A DNA stretch of 64,000 nucleotides from Pseudomonas sp. R37(2017) (lineage in GTDB: Bacteria > Pseudomonadota > Gammaproteobacteria > Pseudomonadales > Pseudomonadaceae). Of this stretch, positions 17,337 through 26,250 are shown in pieces (position 1 is the first letter of the stretch; each line of letters begins with the position of its first letter). A program made the position numbers and the translations under genes. The stretch lies in assembly GCF_002113375.1 (NCBI RefSeq), contig NZ_NEHO01000013.1:95667-159666 (forward strand), in the 5' to 3' direction. The notes under the pieces are model-generated. The model was not told where the DNA came from, did not search any database, and worked only from the letters and a program-made list of their open reading frames with translations.

Positions 17337-18107
17337 CTATCGAATGTAACTGCCACCATTGACGTCCAGTGTTGCGCCGTTGAGGGACGCCTGGGAGGGT
17401 CGCAGGGTGAACGCGACCAGTTCGGCGATTTCGCAAGGACTGGCCATGCGCCCAGTGGGTATATCAGCCACTGCCGCTGCCTCCCCATGCTGAGCGACAA
17501 ACTGCTCGGCCATGTCTGTGCGGACCCAGCCCGGCGCAATCGCCACTGCGACCACGCCCTCGCCCGCCACGCTGCGAGCCAGGGACTTGGTGAGGTTGAT
17601 CAATGCTGCCTTGCTTGATCCGTAGGGCAAAGCGTCAGCCGCATACCCACGTTGGGCGGCACGGCTTGCCATGTTGATGATGCGTCCACCGCCATTGGCA
17701 CGGAAATGCGCGACGGCTTCGCGACACAGGTCGGCGGCAGCGAAGAAGTTCACCTGGAACTCACGACGCCAGGCGGCACGCCATTGCGCAGCGGGTGCTT
17801 CCAGCGGCACTTCGGTACGGATACCGGCGTTGTTGACCAGGCCATGGATGCGTCCCCCCGCCAGTTCCAGGGCAGCTTGCCACAGCTGCTCCGGCCCGGT
17901 GTCCTCACTCAAATCGCCTTGAACGATCCAGCCTTGGCCGTCAATGCGATCCAGTAAACGCTGTGCGCCATGCACATCACGGCTGTAATGGATCAGCGGG
18001 CGGGCCCCTTCGGCGGCAAGCTGTTCAACGATTGCAGCGCCGATACCACCAGAGCCCCCCGTTACCAGTACGATCTGCCCGGCCAGGGGGCGTGTGCAGT
18101 CACTCAT
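17337..18107 (-). CDS. Short-chain dehydrogenase/reductase
   Basis: 256 residues with the classical SDR set: TGGSGGIG cofactor loop (16-23), VNNAG, catalytic Ser in MASRAAQ, Tyr-Lys in YGSSK, and a PGWVRTDM segment after the active site. Likely a soluble NADP-linked keto-reductase; annotated relatives are often called 3-oxoacyl-ACP reductases, but no fatty-acid genes are near. ATG 18107 follows AAGGAAGGTG. It is 78 bases downstream of the minus-strand binding-protein gene and probably shares its transcript. Substrate unknown. Confidence 0.85.
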   Translation of the reverse strand: MSDCTRPLAGQIVLVTGGSGGIGAAIVEQLAAEGARPLIHYSRDVHGAQRLLDRIDGQGWIVQGDLSEDTGPEQLWQAALELAGGRIHGLVNNAGIRTEVPLEAPAAQWRAAWRREFQVNFFAAADLCREAVAHFRANGGGRIINMASRAAQRGYAADALPYGSSKAALINLTKSLARSVAGEGVVAVAIAPGWVRTDMAEQFVAQHGEAAAVADIPTGRMASPCEIAELVAFTLRPSQASLNGATLDVNGGSYIR

Positions 18108-18185
18108 CGGTGATCACCTTCCTTTATCGAGATTAGAGATGCCGTCCGCTTCACTGAAACAGGCGGCATGCCAGGCTGCGAATCC

Positions 18186-19016
18186 CTACTTCGTGGCGTT
18201 GGCCGCGAGCGACGCTTTGTCGACCAACTGCTGGATTTCACCCGTGTCCCGACGTTGCGTCAGGTAAATATTCAGCACTTGCAGATCCGCCGCCGAGATG
18301 TCCCTGCGCACGCCAAACGAAACACCCTGCTTGGCCAATGCTGGCTTGGGCAGGATTTCGCGGGTCCAGTCCGGATTGGCAAGGGCAAACAAGTGGTTGG
18401 TATCGCTGGCGTCGACCAGGATATCGGCGCGCTTGGACATGACCGCCAGGCGGGCTTCGTCCATTCCCGGCAGGCGCATGATCTTGCCGTTGTGAACCAC
18501 CGACGAGATGGCCTTGTCCTGCGCGGTGCCCGACATGACGGCATAGGTGACGTCTGGCTTGTCGAGCGCGGCAATATCGTCCTTCACCTCAGCGAACTTG
18601 GGGTTTTCCTTGTTCACCAGCAGCGACACCTGATAGTCCGTCGCGGGCACGGTGAAAGCGACGGCCAGCGCGCGCTCCGGTGTCTGGTTGAGGGCCATGG
18701 CCATGTCCCACTTGTTGCTCTGCAATCCAGCCACGAGGTTGTCCCAGTTGGTATCGACGAAGGTCACCTTGACCTTGAGCACCCTCTCGCCGAAATCTCG
18801 GCACAGATCGACGAAGTAGCCGCTGTAGTCACCGGATTTGGCATCACGCATCACATAAGGCGCTGCAACGGCAGCGCCACAGCGCAGCACGCCGGCTTTT
18901 TGCACGTCTTGCCAGACTGAGGTTTCAGCGGCCTGGGCAGCGGATTGGGTCAGCAAGGCGCCACAGAGACTGGCACCCATGACAAGAGCTTTATAGGACG
19001 AGACAGGAAGAGCCAT
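18186..19016 (-). CDS. Family 3 amino-acid-binding protein of an ABC transporter (paralogue of the one at 19399)
   Basis: 276 residues. Signal peptide of about 29 residues ending AAQA|AE, then a periplasmic type II binding domain starting VWQDVQKAGVLRCGAAVAAPYVM. Conserved CRDF segment and a binding-site Arg in TPERALAV. The mature protein is roughly 70% identical by eye to the product of 19399, its divergent neighbour. No permease gene lies on its side, so it probably feeds the transporter encoded at 20292-22471. ATG 19016 has GAGGT upstream. Confidence 0.85.
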   Translation of the reverse strand: MALPVSSYKALVMGASLCGALLTQSAAQAAETSVWQDVQKAGVLRCGAAVAAPYVMRDAKSGDYSGYFVDLCRDFGERVLKVKVTFVDTNWDNLVAGLQSNKWDMAMALNQTPERALAVAFTVPATDYQVSLLVNKENPKFAEVKDDIAALDKPDVTYAVMSGTAQDKAISSVVHNGKIMRLPGMDEARLAVMSKRADILVDASDTNHLFALANPDWTREILPKPALAKQGVSFGVRRDISAADLQVLNIYLTQRRDTGEIQQLVDKASLAANATK

Positions 19017-19065
19017 TTTGACCTCGCTGATATGTTTTTATTTGGCAGAAAGGTAAAACACCGCA

Positions 19066-19126
19066 CTGCATGTGTTGTTGCATGCAATGTTGTATTCAAC
19101 ATAGAAAATCTGCCAGTTGCTGTCAA
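19066..19126 (-). promoter_or_regulatory. Promoter and operator-like block for the minus-strand binding-protein gene
   Basis: On the minus strand: TTGACA (19126-19121), 17-base spacer, TATGTT (19103-19098), then GAATACA directly after the -10. The block contains palindromes TGTTG-N4-CAACA (19088-19101) and TTGCATGCAA (19078-19087). These resemble FadR/FCD-type GntR operators. Confidence 0.6.
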
Positions 19127-19271
19127 CAGCCATTCATGCCGCTGTAGATGCGAAGCCGGTCACATCCGCCGCGCCTGCTTCGGATCGCCACCCTCCTCAC
19201 CTGAAAAGCAACTCACCCACTTAGGTGGATGAGCGTCCGTCTGCTCATGAAAAAGTAATTCCGTCGGTGTG

Positions 19272-19328
19272 TTGACAGAAGTCGGGAGCGGGGAATAGTC
19301 TGAATACATTGCTGCACACAACGCAGCA
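19272..19328 (+). promoter_or_regulatory. Promoter and operator-like block for the plus-strand transport operon
   Basis: TTGACA (19272-19277), 18-base spacer, TAGTCT (19296-19301), then GAATACA directly after the -10, as on the opposite strand. Inverted repeat TGCTGC (19310-19315) / GCAGCA (19323-19328) covers the likely start of transcription. The 11-mer TGCTGCACACA also occurs at 34551 at the same distance from its -10. Confidence 0.65.
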
Positions 19329-19398
19329 TCCATAACGGTTCATTGATCGTTTTTTCTGCTCTTCTGCCTACAAAAATAAATTACCGGAGAGATTCAAG

Positions 19399-20235
19399 AT
19401 GGCTCGTTCCCTTTCTCGCAGTGCATGTACTCGGATCGCCTGCCTCACCGCAGCGGTAGCCTTGCTGACCCAGACTCCCGCCCAGGCTGACGTGCAAAAC
19501 TGGCAAACCATCCAGAAGGCCGGCGTGCTGCGCTGTGGCGCTGCCGTTGCAGCGCCTTATGTCATGCGCGACGCCGCTTCCGGGCAGTACAGCGGTTACT
19601 TCGTCGACCTGTGCCGCGACTTCGCCGAGAAGGTACTCAAGGTCAAGGCGCAGTTCGTCGACACCAGCTGGGACAACCAGGTTGCCGGCCTGCAGAGCGG
19701 CAAGTGGGACATGGCCATGGCCCTCAACCAGACGCCGGAGCGTGCCCTGGCGGTGGCCTTCTCGGTGCCGGCCACCGACTACCAGATCTCCTTGCTGGTC
19801 AATAAGGAAAACCCCAAGTTCAACGGCGCCGGTAACAGCCTCGCCGATTACGACAAGCCGGGCGTGACCATCGCGGTGATTTCCGGTACTGCCGCCGACA
19901 AGGCGGTTTCCACTGTCGTCAAGAACGCCACGCTGATGCGCCTGCCAGGCTCCGACGAGACTCGCATGGCCCTGATGTCGCGCCGTGCCGACGTGCTCGC
20001 CGATGCCAACGACACCAACCACCTGTTCGCCCTCGCCAACGACTGGACCCGGGAAGTGCTGCCAAAGCCTGCCCTGGCCAAGCAAGGCGTCTCTTTTGCC
20101 GTACCGCGCGACATCTCCGCTGCCGACCTGGCGGTGCTCAACGTCTACCTGACCCAGCGCCGCGAGTCCGGTGAGATCGACAAACTGGTGGACAAGGCGT
20201 CCACCGAGATCAACGCGGGCAAAAGCGCTCAGTAA
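19399..20235 (+). CDS. Family 3 amino-acid-binding protein, first gene of a transport/catabolic operon
   Basis: 278 residues. Signal peptide of ~30 residues ending PAQA|DV, then a binding domain with the same KAGVLRCGAAVAAPYVMRDA start and TPERALAV motif as its divergent paralogue. It captures the substrate in the periplasm for the ATPase/permease pair at 20292-22471. ATG 19399 has GGAGAG upstream. Downstream catabolic genes point to hydroxyproline or a related imino acid as ligand; this is inference from context. Confidence 0.87.
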   Translation: MARSLSRSACTRIACLTAAVALLTQTPAQADVQNWQTIQKAGVLRCGAAVAAPYVMRDAASGQYSGYFVDLCRDFAEKVLKVKAQFVDTSWDNQVAGLQSGKWDMAMALNQTPERALAVAFSVPATDYQISLLVNKENPKFNGAGNSLADYDKPGVTIAVISGTAADKAVSTVVKNATLMRLPGSDETRMALMSRRADVLADANDTNHLFALANDWTREVLPKPALAKQGVSFAVPRDISAADLAVLNVYLTQRRESGEIDKLVDKASTEINAGKSAQ

Positions 20236-20291
20236 CCCCTGCTGATATGCCGAGGGCACCTGCACTGGACGCCCTCGCGGAGACGACTGTA

Positions 20292-21113
20292 ATGAACACC
20301 CCTCATTTGGTGGCTGCCCAGCCACAGGCTTCGCTCATCCCGGATTCCGCCAACGGCGGCGATTTCATCCAGCTGCGCGACGTGCGCAAGGCCTATGGCG
20401 AGCAACTGGTGGTGATGGACAAGATGAACCTGGACATGCGCGCCGACGACCGCCTGGTCATCATCGGCCCGTCCGGCAGCGGCAAAAGCTCGCTTCTGCG
20501 CGTGCTGATGGGACTGGAAGGTATCCAGGGCGGCACCATCGCGTTTCAAGGCAAGCCCTACATCGATGGCAGCCGCAAGCAAGGCAAACCCCAGGACGAA
20601 ACCCTGCACAAACAGATCGGCATGGTGTTCCAGCACTACACCCTGTTCCCGCACCTGTCGGTACTGGGCAACCTGATCCTCGCACCGGTCAAGGTGCATG
20701 GCCTGAGCAAGGACGAGGCCACCGAAAAGGCCCGCGCCTATCTCGCCCGCCTGGGCCTGGAAAGCAAGCTGCACGCCTACCCCAGCCAGCTCTCCGGCGG
20801 ACAGAAACAGCGCGTGGCGATCGCCCGGGCCCTGATGCTCGAACCGCGTCTGATGCTGTTCGATGAAGTCACCTCGGCCCTCGACCCGGAAATGGTCATC
20901 GAAGTGCAGAACGTGATGCTGCAGCTGGCGGAACAGAAAATGGCCATGGTCATTGTCACCCACGACATGCACTTCGCCCGCCACATCGCCACCCGCGTGG
21001 TGTTCTGTGCCAACGGCAAGGTCGTCGAGCAGGGTCATCCGGAGCAACTGTTCACTTGCCCGCGCGAACCGCGGACCCGCGATTTCCTGGAAAAGGTTCT
21101 GCACCTGGATTGA
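20292..21113 (+). CDS. Polar amino acid ABC transporter ATPase
   Basis: 273 residues. Walker A GPSGSGKS, Q-loop VFQHYTLFPH, signature LSGGQKQR, Walker B LMLFDEVTSALD and H-loop VTHD are all intact. Couples ATP hydrolysis to import through the two permeases that follow within 11 bases of each other. ATG 20292 chosen over an upstream frame start at 20247 because it has GGAG spacing and ordinary sequence begins there; an N-terminal extension of ~25 residues precedes the nucleotide-binding domain. Confidence 0.9.
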   Translation: MNTPHLVAAQPQASLIPDSANGGDFIQLRDVRKAYGEQLVVMDKMNLDMRADDRLVIIGPSGSGKSSLLRVLMGLEGIQGGTIAFQGKPYIDGSRKQGKPQDETLHKQIGMVFQHYTLFPHLSVLGNLILAPVKVHGLSKDEATEKARAYLARLGLESKLHAYPSQLSGGQKQRVAIARALMLEPRLMLFDEVTSALDPEMVIEVQNVMLQLAEQKMAMVIVTHDMHFARHIATRVVFCANGKVVEQGHPEQLFTCPREPRTRDFLEKVLHLD

Positions 21114-21123
21114 GGGCAAGGCA

Positions 21124-21795
21124 ATGAACTACCAATTTGATTTTCACTTTCTGAGCGGCACCCTGCCGGCGTTGTTCGACGGGCTCAAGGTCACGCTGGA
21201 GCTGGCTCTGGTGTCCAACCTGATCGGCCTGACCTGCGGCTTCGTACTGTGCCTGATGACCCTGAGCCGCTGGTTCTTCATCCGCTGGCCGGCGCAGTTG
21301 TTCATAGAGTTCTTCCGCTGCACCCCGGCGTTGCTGCAGATCGTCTGGTTCTTCTACTGCGTGCCGATGCTGTTCAACGTGTTCATCGATCCGATCGCCA
21401 TGGGCTTCCTGGCGCTGGGCCTGAACCTCACCGCGTTCAACGCCGAAGCGTACCGCGCCGGCGTCCAGGCGGTACCGCGCGAGCACCTGGATGCCTGTGT
21501 TGCACTGGGCCTCAAACCCTGGCAGCGGACCCTGTACGTGGTGTTGCCGCAGTCGTTGCGCAGCGCTCTGCCGGTGCTGATCACCAACGGCATCGGCACC
21601 CTGCAACAGAGCGCGCTGGTCGCCATCGTGGCGGTCGCCGACCTGATGTACGTGGGCAAGAGCCTGGCCACCGAAGCCTACCGCCCGCTGGAAACCTACA
21701 CCCTGATCGCCCTGATCTACTTCGCCCTGTCGCTGCCGATCGCGCAGCTGGTGCAGTGGTTCGAACGCCGTCAGGACCTGGCCGGCCAACGCTGA
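21124..21795 (+). CDS. Amino acid ABC transporter permease (HisMQ type)
   Basis: 223 residues, five or so helices. The EAA loop (VPREHLDACVALGLKPWQRTLYVVLPQSLRSALP) is clear and contacts the ATPase. ATG 21124 is ten bases after the ATPase stop, and the frame upstream of it is only an overlap artefact. Pairs with the next permease to form the membrane channel. Confidence 0.9.
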   Translation: MNYQFDFHFLSGTLPALFDGLKVTLELALVSNLIGLTCGFVLCLMTLSRWFFIRWPAQLFIEFFRCTPALLQIVWFFYCVPMLFNVFIDPIAMGFLALGLNLTAFNAEAYRAGVQAVPREHLDACVALGLKPWQRTLYVVLPQSLRSALPVLITNGIGTLQQSALVAIVAVADLMYVGKSLATEAYRPLETYTLIALIYFALSLPIAQLVQWFERRQDLAGQR

Positions 21796-21805
21796 GGAGA
21801 TAGCC

Positions 21806-22471
21806 ATGCCACTCGATTTCTCGGTTGTTCTGAACTACTGGCCGGTGCTGCTCAAAGGCCTGGCCCTGACCCTGGCGTTCACCGGAATCTGCGCCGTGCT
21901 CGGCAGCCTGTTCGGCTTCGTGGTCAGCCTGCTGCGCCAGGTCAGGACCCCGCTGCTGCGCCTGCCCCTGACGCTGTACGTGGAGTTCTTCCGCGGCACG
22001 CCGCTGCTGATCCAGCTGTTCTGGGTGTTCTTCTGCTTCCCGGTGGTGTTTGGCCTGGACATCCCGCCGTACGTCTCGGTACTGATTGCCCTGACCCTGT
22101 ACATGGCGGCAATCACCAGCGAAACCTTCCGCGGCGCACTCAAGTCCATCGCCAGTGAGCAGCACGACGCCTGCACGGCACTGGGCCTGACCCCACGGGT
22201 CAAGGTGCTCTATGTAGTGTTCCCGCAGGCCCTGCTGCGGGCTGTGCCGCCACTGCTGTCGAACGTGGTCAGCCTGTTCAAGGAGAGCGCACTGATCTCC
22301 TCGGTCGGGGTCGCCGACCTGATGTTCGTCGGCCAAAACATTTCCAACAGCACCGCACGCCCGGTCGAGTTCCTCTCGGCGGTCGCGGTCATCTACTTCC
22401 TCGTGGCCTTCCCACTGACCCGTCTGGTCGGCGTGGTTGAAGGGCGCCTGCTGCGCCGCTACGCGTACTGA
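21806..22471 (+). CDS. Amino acid ABC transporter permease (second HisMQ-type subunit)
   Basis: 221 residues with VEFFRGTPLLIQLF near residue 53 and an EAA loop (IASEQHDACTALGLTPRVKVLYVVFPQALLRAVP). Ten bases after the first permease with GAGGAGATAG upstream. Completes a binding protein, ATPase and two-permease importer. Confidence 0.9.
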   Translation: MPLDFSVVLNYWPVLLKGLALTLAFTGICAVLGSLFGFVVSLLRQVRTPLLRLPLTLYVEFFRGTPLLIQLFWVFFCFPVVFGLDIPPYVSVLIALTLYMAAITSETFRGALKSIASEQHDACTALGLTPRVKVLYVVFPQALLRAVPPLLSNVVSLFKESALISSVGVADLMFVGQNISNSTARPVEFLSAVAVIYFLVAFPLTRLVGVVEGRLLRRYAY

Positions 22472-22499
22472 ATCCACACCACCCCTCGGAGACTACATC

Positions 22500-23375
22500 A
22501 TGCAATTGAAAGGCATTCTTCCCGCACTGGTCACCCCGTTCGACGCCGCTGGCAAGGTCGATCACGACACCCTGGCCTCGATCCTCGAGCATCAACTGGC
22601 CGCCGGCGTCAGCGGTTTCGTGCCGCTGGGCTCGACCGGCGAATACTACGCACTGGCCAACGACGAACGCCGCCAGATCCTGGCGACCGTCAAGGAAGTG
22701 GTTGGCGAGCGCGGTACCCTGATCGCCGGTGCCAACGGTTCGTGCACCCGTGAAGTGCTGGAGCAGATCAAGCAGACCGTCGACGCCGGCTACACCAACC
22801 TGCTGATCGCCCCGCCCTACTATGCCCTGCCTTCCCAGGAAGAGTTGCTGGCCCACTACAACACCATTCTCGAGACCTTCCCCGAGATCAACGTGGTGCT
22901 CTACAACTACCCGATCCGCACCAACGTCGAAGTGGGCATGGACGTGATCGCCGCGCTCAACGACCACCCGCGCGTCATCGGTATCAAGGAAAGCAGCGGC
23001 AACCTGCTGCGCGCCATCGAGATCGGTGAGAAGTACAAAGGCATCCAGCTGTCCTGTGGCTCGGACGACCAGGCGCTGGACTTCTACCTGTGGGGTGCCA
23101 ACAGCTGGATCTGCGGCCCGGCCAACATCTTCCCGGAGAAGGTCGTGGCCTTCCATCGCGCCTTCACCAGTGGTGATATCCATGGTGCCCAGGAAGTGAT
23201 GCGCAGCCTTTTCCCGGCCATGGCCAACCTGGAAAGCGGCAAGTTCGTGCAGAAGGTCAAGTACGGCGCCGAGCTGGCGGGCTTCAAGGTCGGCAATGCG
23301 CGCGCACCACTGCTGCCACTGACCGATGACGAGAAAGCCGAATTCCGCAAGGTATTCGAAGCATCGCAGGCCTGA
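22500..23375 (+). CDS. Dihydrodipicolinate synthase family lyase/deaminase, candidate hydroxyproline-pathway enzyme
   Basis: 291 residues, TIM-barrel class I aldolase. Schiff-base Lys in IGIKESSGN (K163), supporting Tyr in VVLYNYPI (Y135) and a substrate loop PLGSTGEYYAL in place of the usual GTTGE. Members of this family include 1-pyrroline-4-hydroxy-2-carboxylate deaminase, which makes 2-oxoglutarate semialdehyde in hydroxyproline breakdown. The next genes (oxidase, aldehyde dehydrogenase, epimerase) supply the other steps, so that role is the best fit. ATG 22500 has GGAG upstream. Sialic-acid or KDG-type aldolase activity is less likely here. Confidence 0.8.
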   Translation: MQLKGILPALVTPFDAAGKVDHDTLASILEHQLAAGVSGFVPLGSTGEYYALANDERRQILATVKEVVGERGTLIAGANGSCTREVLEQIKQTVDAGYTNLLIAPPYYALPSQEELLAHYNTILETFPEINVVLYNYPIRTNVEVGMDVIAALNDHPRVIGIKESSGNLLRAIEIGEKYKGIQLSCGSDDQALDFYLWGANSWICGPANIFPEKVVAFHRAFTSGDIHGAQEVMRSLFPAMANLESGKFVQKVKYGAELAGFKVGNARAPLLPLTDDEKAEFRKVFEASQA

Positions 23376-23481
23376 CACGGTAGCTCTTCGGAGTACCTTG
23401 TAGTGGGGGGCGCGGCTCCATGAGTCTGCCCTCCCACATTCGCGCCTCATCCCGTCTACCTATTTATTGAGCATCGCAACC

Positions 23482-24762
23482 ATGAACAACCCGCAAACGT
23501 CATCGCAACAGGCTGTGGTCATCGGCGGCGGCATCGTCGGCGTGTGCTGCGCGCTGTACCTGCAGCGCGACGGCCACCGGGTCACGCTCATCGACCCCGC
23601 TGCCCCAGGCGACAGTACCGCCAAGTGGAGCTGCGGTCAGATGGCGGTGAGCGAGGTCATCCCGCTGTCCAAGCCCGGCATCCTGATGAAGATCCCTGGC
23701 TGGCTGCTCGATCAAAAAGGCCCCTTGGCCCTGCGCCCCAGCGCACTGCCGGGGATCCTGCCGTGGTTCATGCGCTTCCTGGCCTGTGCGCGACCGTCGA
23801 AGATCAATGAGATCGCCCAGGACATGGCGCGCCTGACCCAGCACGTCTACGAAGATTATGCCCCGCTGCTCGACGCCTGCCCGGACAAGACCCTGCTCGG
23901 CGACCGGCCAATCCTGGAGGTATTCGACTCCCCTGCCGGCCTGGCCCATGAGCGGCCACATCTGGAGTTGCGCAAGCAACTGGGCTTTCGCTCCGAAGAG
24001 TTGGATGGCGCTGCAATCGCCGACCTCGAGCCGGCCCTGGCCGGCAAGTTCCAGCATGGCCTGATGTTCCCTGACTGGCGCGCGGTGAACGACACCGAAG
24101 GTTTTATCGCCGCCCTGACCGAAAGCTTCATCGCCCAGGGCGGCAAGCGAGTGCGCCAGCGTGTGTTGAAGATCGACGAAAGCCACGACAAGGCAACCGG
24201 CGTGACCCTGGCCGACGGCGCGCGCGTGTCGGCGGACCTGCTGGTGGTTGCCGCCGGCACTGGCTCGCGCCCCTTCTTCGATGCGCTCGGCGTGAACATC
24301 CCGCTGGCCGGTATCGCGGGTTACCAGGCCGTACTGCCACAACCCGGCGTTGAAATCCGTCATTCGGTCATTTATGCCGACGGTGGCTTCTGCTTCGCCC
24401 CAATGACCCGCGGCCTGCAGATCGGCGGCACCATCGAGTTCGCCGGTCCCAATGCCGAACCGAACTTCAAGCGCGCCGAAATCATCATGGAAAAAGCCCG
24501 CCGCGTGCTGCCGCAACTCAATACCCAGGGCATGGAATTCGGCGTCGGTTACCGCCCCTTCCTGCCCGACACCAAACCGGTGATCGACCGTTCGCCCCGG
24601 CTGAAGAACACCCTCCTGGCCTTCGGTCACGGCCAGCTCGGTCTCACCCTGGGCGCCACCACCGGCCGTCTGGTCAGCGAACTCGCCGCCCAGCGTACCC
24701 CGACCCAGAACCTGTCCCCATTCAGTGCCCGACGCTTCGCCGTCCTTGGAGGAAACGCATGA
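23482..24762 (+). CDS. FAD-dependent D-amino acid/hydroxyproline oxidoreductase (DAO family)
   Basis: 426 residues. N-terminal FAD fold VVIGGGIVGVCCALYLQRDG, and the C-terminal flavin contact region GYRPFLPDTKPVIDRSPRLKN...FGHGQLGLTLG typical of DadA-like enzymes. Expected to oxidise the epimerised (D-form) imino acid to a pyrroline carboxylate and pass electrons to the respiratory chain. ATG 23482 chosen over TTG 23467; neither has a strong ribosome site. Separated from the upstream gene by ~106 bases with a G-rich imperfect hairpin near 23400-23440. Its stop overlaps the next start by ATGA. Confidence 0.85.
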   Translation: MNNPQTSSQQAVVIGGGIVGVCCALYLQRDGHRVTLIDPAAPGDSTAKWSCGQMAVSEVIPLSKPGILMKIPGWLLDQKGPLALRPSALPGILPWFMRFLACARPSKINEIAQDMARLTQHVYEDYAPLLDACPDKTLLGDRPILEVFDSPAGLAHERPHLELRKQLGFRSEELDGAAIADLEPALAGKFQHGLMFPDWRAVNDTEGFIAALTESFIAQGGKRVRQRVLKIDESHDKATGVTLADGARVSADLLVVAAGTGSRPFFDALGVNIPLAGIAGYQAVLPQPGVEIRHSVIYADGGFCFAPMTRGLQIGGTIEFAGPNAEPNFKRAEIIMEKARRVLPQLNTQGMEFGVGYRPFLPDTKPVIDRSPRLKNTLLAFGHGQLGLTLGATTGRLVSELAAQRTPTQNLSPFSARRFAVLGGNA

Positions 24763-26240
24763 ACCGCTACGACCAGTTCTATATCAACGGCCAGTGGGTC
24801 ACCCCCGTCAACGGCGGTACTTTCGAGTCCTTCGACCCGAGTGACGAAAGCCTGATCGCCACGGTAGCGTCCGGAACGGCCGAAGACATCGACGCCGCCG
24901 TAAAAGCTGCCCGCGCCGCCTTTGACGAGGGTCCTTGGCCACGCCTGAGCGGTGCCGAGCGTGGCGCGTACCTGCGCAAGATCGCCGATGGCATCCGCGC
25001 CCGCCAGGAAGAGCTGGCAACCCTTGAAGTGCGCGATAACGGCAAGCCGTTCCCGGAAGCGATGTGGGACATTGGCGACACCGCAGGCTGCTTCGATTTC
25101 TACGCCAACCTGGCCGAAGAACTGGATGAGAAGCGCGAGAAAGCCGTTGCGCTGGCCGATGACCGCTTCAGTTCCCTGGCGCGCAAGGAGCCGATCGGTG
25201 TCGCAGGGGCCATCGTGCCCTGGAACTTCCCGATGCTGATGGCTTCGTGGAAGATCGCCCCGGCGCTGGCCGCCGGCTGCTGCATCATCCTCAAGCCTGC
25301 CGAGCAAACCTCCCTGACCGCCCTGGAGCTGGCGCGCATTGCCGATGAGGCCGGCCTGCCGGCCGGCGTGCTGAACATCGTCACCGGACCTGGCTCCGTC
25401 GTTGGCGCGGCTCTGACGGCACACCCGGGCGTGGACAAACTGGCCTTCACTGGCAGCGTGCCGGTGGGCAGCCGCATCATGCAGGCCGCCGCACAGGACA
25501 TCAAAAATGTCACCCTGGAACTGGGCGGCAAATCGCCCTTCGTGATCTTCGCCGACAGCGATCTCGAAGCCGCCATCGAGTGGATCATGTTCGGGATTTT
25601 CTGGAACAAGGGCGAAGTTTGCTCGGCCACTTCGAGAGTTTTGGTAGAACGTTCGGCGTATGAACCCCTGCTGGCTCGTCTGGCCGAGGAAGCGCGCAAG
25701 ATCAAGATCGGCAATGGCATGGAAGAAGGCGTACTGCTCGGCCCGCTGGTCAACCGCAACCAGTACGACGGCACCCTGCGTGCCATCTCCCGTGGCCTGG
25801 AGGAAGGTGCCCGCCTGGTCTCGGGTGGCGAGCGCCCGGCACACCTGGACAAAGGCTTCTATCTGCAACCGACGGTGTTTGCCGACGTACCGGAAGACAG
25901 CTGGATCTGGAATGAAGAAATCTTCGGCCCTGTGGTCTGCATCCGTCCGTTCGATACTGAAGAAGAAGCCGTAAAATCGGCCAACAACTCACGCTTCGGC
26001 CTGGGTGCGGCGGTCATGTCGGCCGACCTTGAGCGCTGCGACCGCGTTGCGCGTAAATTCCGCGCGGGTATCGTCTGGATCAACTGCTCGCAGCCGACCT
26101 TTACCGAAGCCCCATGGGGCGGTTACAAGCAGAGCGGGATCGGTCGCGAACTGGGTGAATGGGGCCTGAACAACTACCTGGAAACCAAGCAGATCACCCG
26201 CTACAACAGCGAGCAGCCCTGGGGCTGGTACATCAAGTGA
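24759..26240 (+). CDS. Aldehyde dehydrogenase, betaine/aminoaldehyde dehydrogenase-like
   Basis: 493 residues, complete. Catalytic Cys288 in NKGEVCSATSR, Glu254 in LELGGKSP, Asn156 in PWNFP. Both the Cys-loop (xCSATSRVLVE) and the C-terminal EQPWGWYIK resemble the ALDH10/betaine aldehyde dehydrogenase branch. In this operon the expected step is oxidation of 2-oxoglutarate semialdehyde to 2-oxoglutarate; a member of the aminoaldehyde branch doing this would be unusual. Start overlaps the oxidase stop (ATGA), so translation is coupled. Confidence 0.85.
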   Translation: MNRYDQFYINGQWVTPVNGGTFESFDPSDESLIATVASGTAEDIDAAVKAARAAFDEGPWPRLSGAERGAYLRKIADGIRARQEELATLEVRDNGKPFPEAMWDIGDTAGCFDFYANLAEELDEKREKAVALADDRFSSLARKEPIGVAGAIVPWNFPMLMASWKIAPALAAGCCIILKPAEQTSLTALELARIADEAGLPAGVLNIVTGPGSVVGAALTAHPGVDKLAFTGSVPVGSRIMQAAAQDIKNVTLELGGKSPFVIFADSDLEAAIEWIMFGIFWNKGEVCSATSRVLVERSAYEPLLARLAEEARKIKIGNGMEEGVLLGPLVNRNQYDGTLRAISRGLEEGARLVSGGERPAHLDKGFYLQPTVFADVPEDSWIWNEEIFGPVVCIRPFDTEEEAVKSANNSRFGLGAAVMSADLERCDRVARKFRAGIVWINCSQPTFTEAPWGGYKQSGIGRELGEWGLNNYLETKQITRYNSEQPWGWYIK

Positions 26241-26250
26241 GGTAACACCC

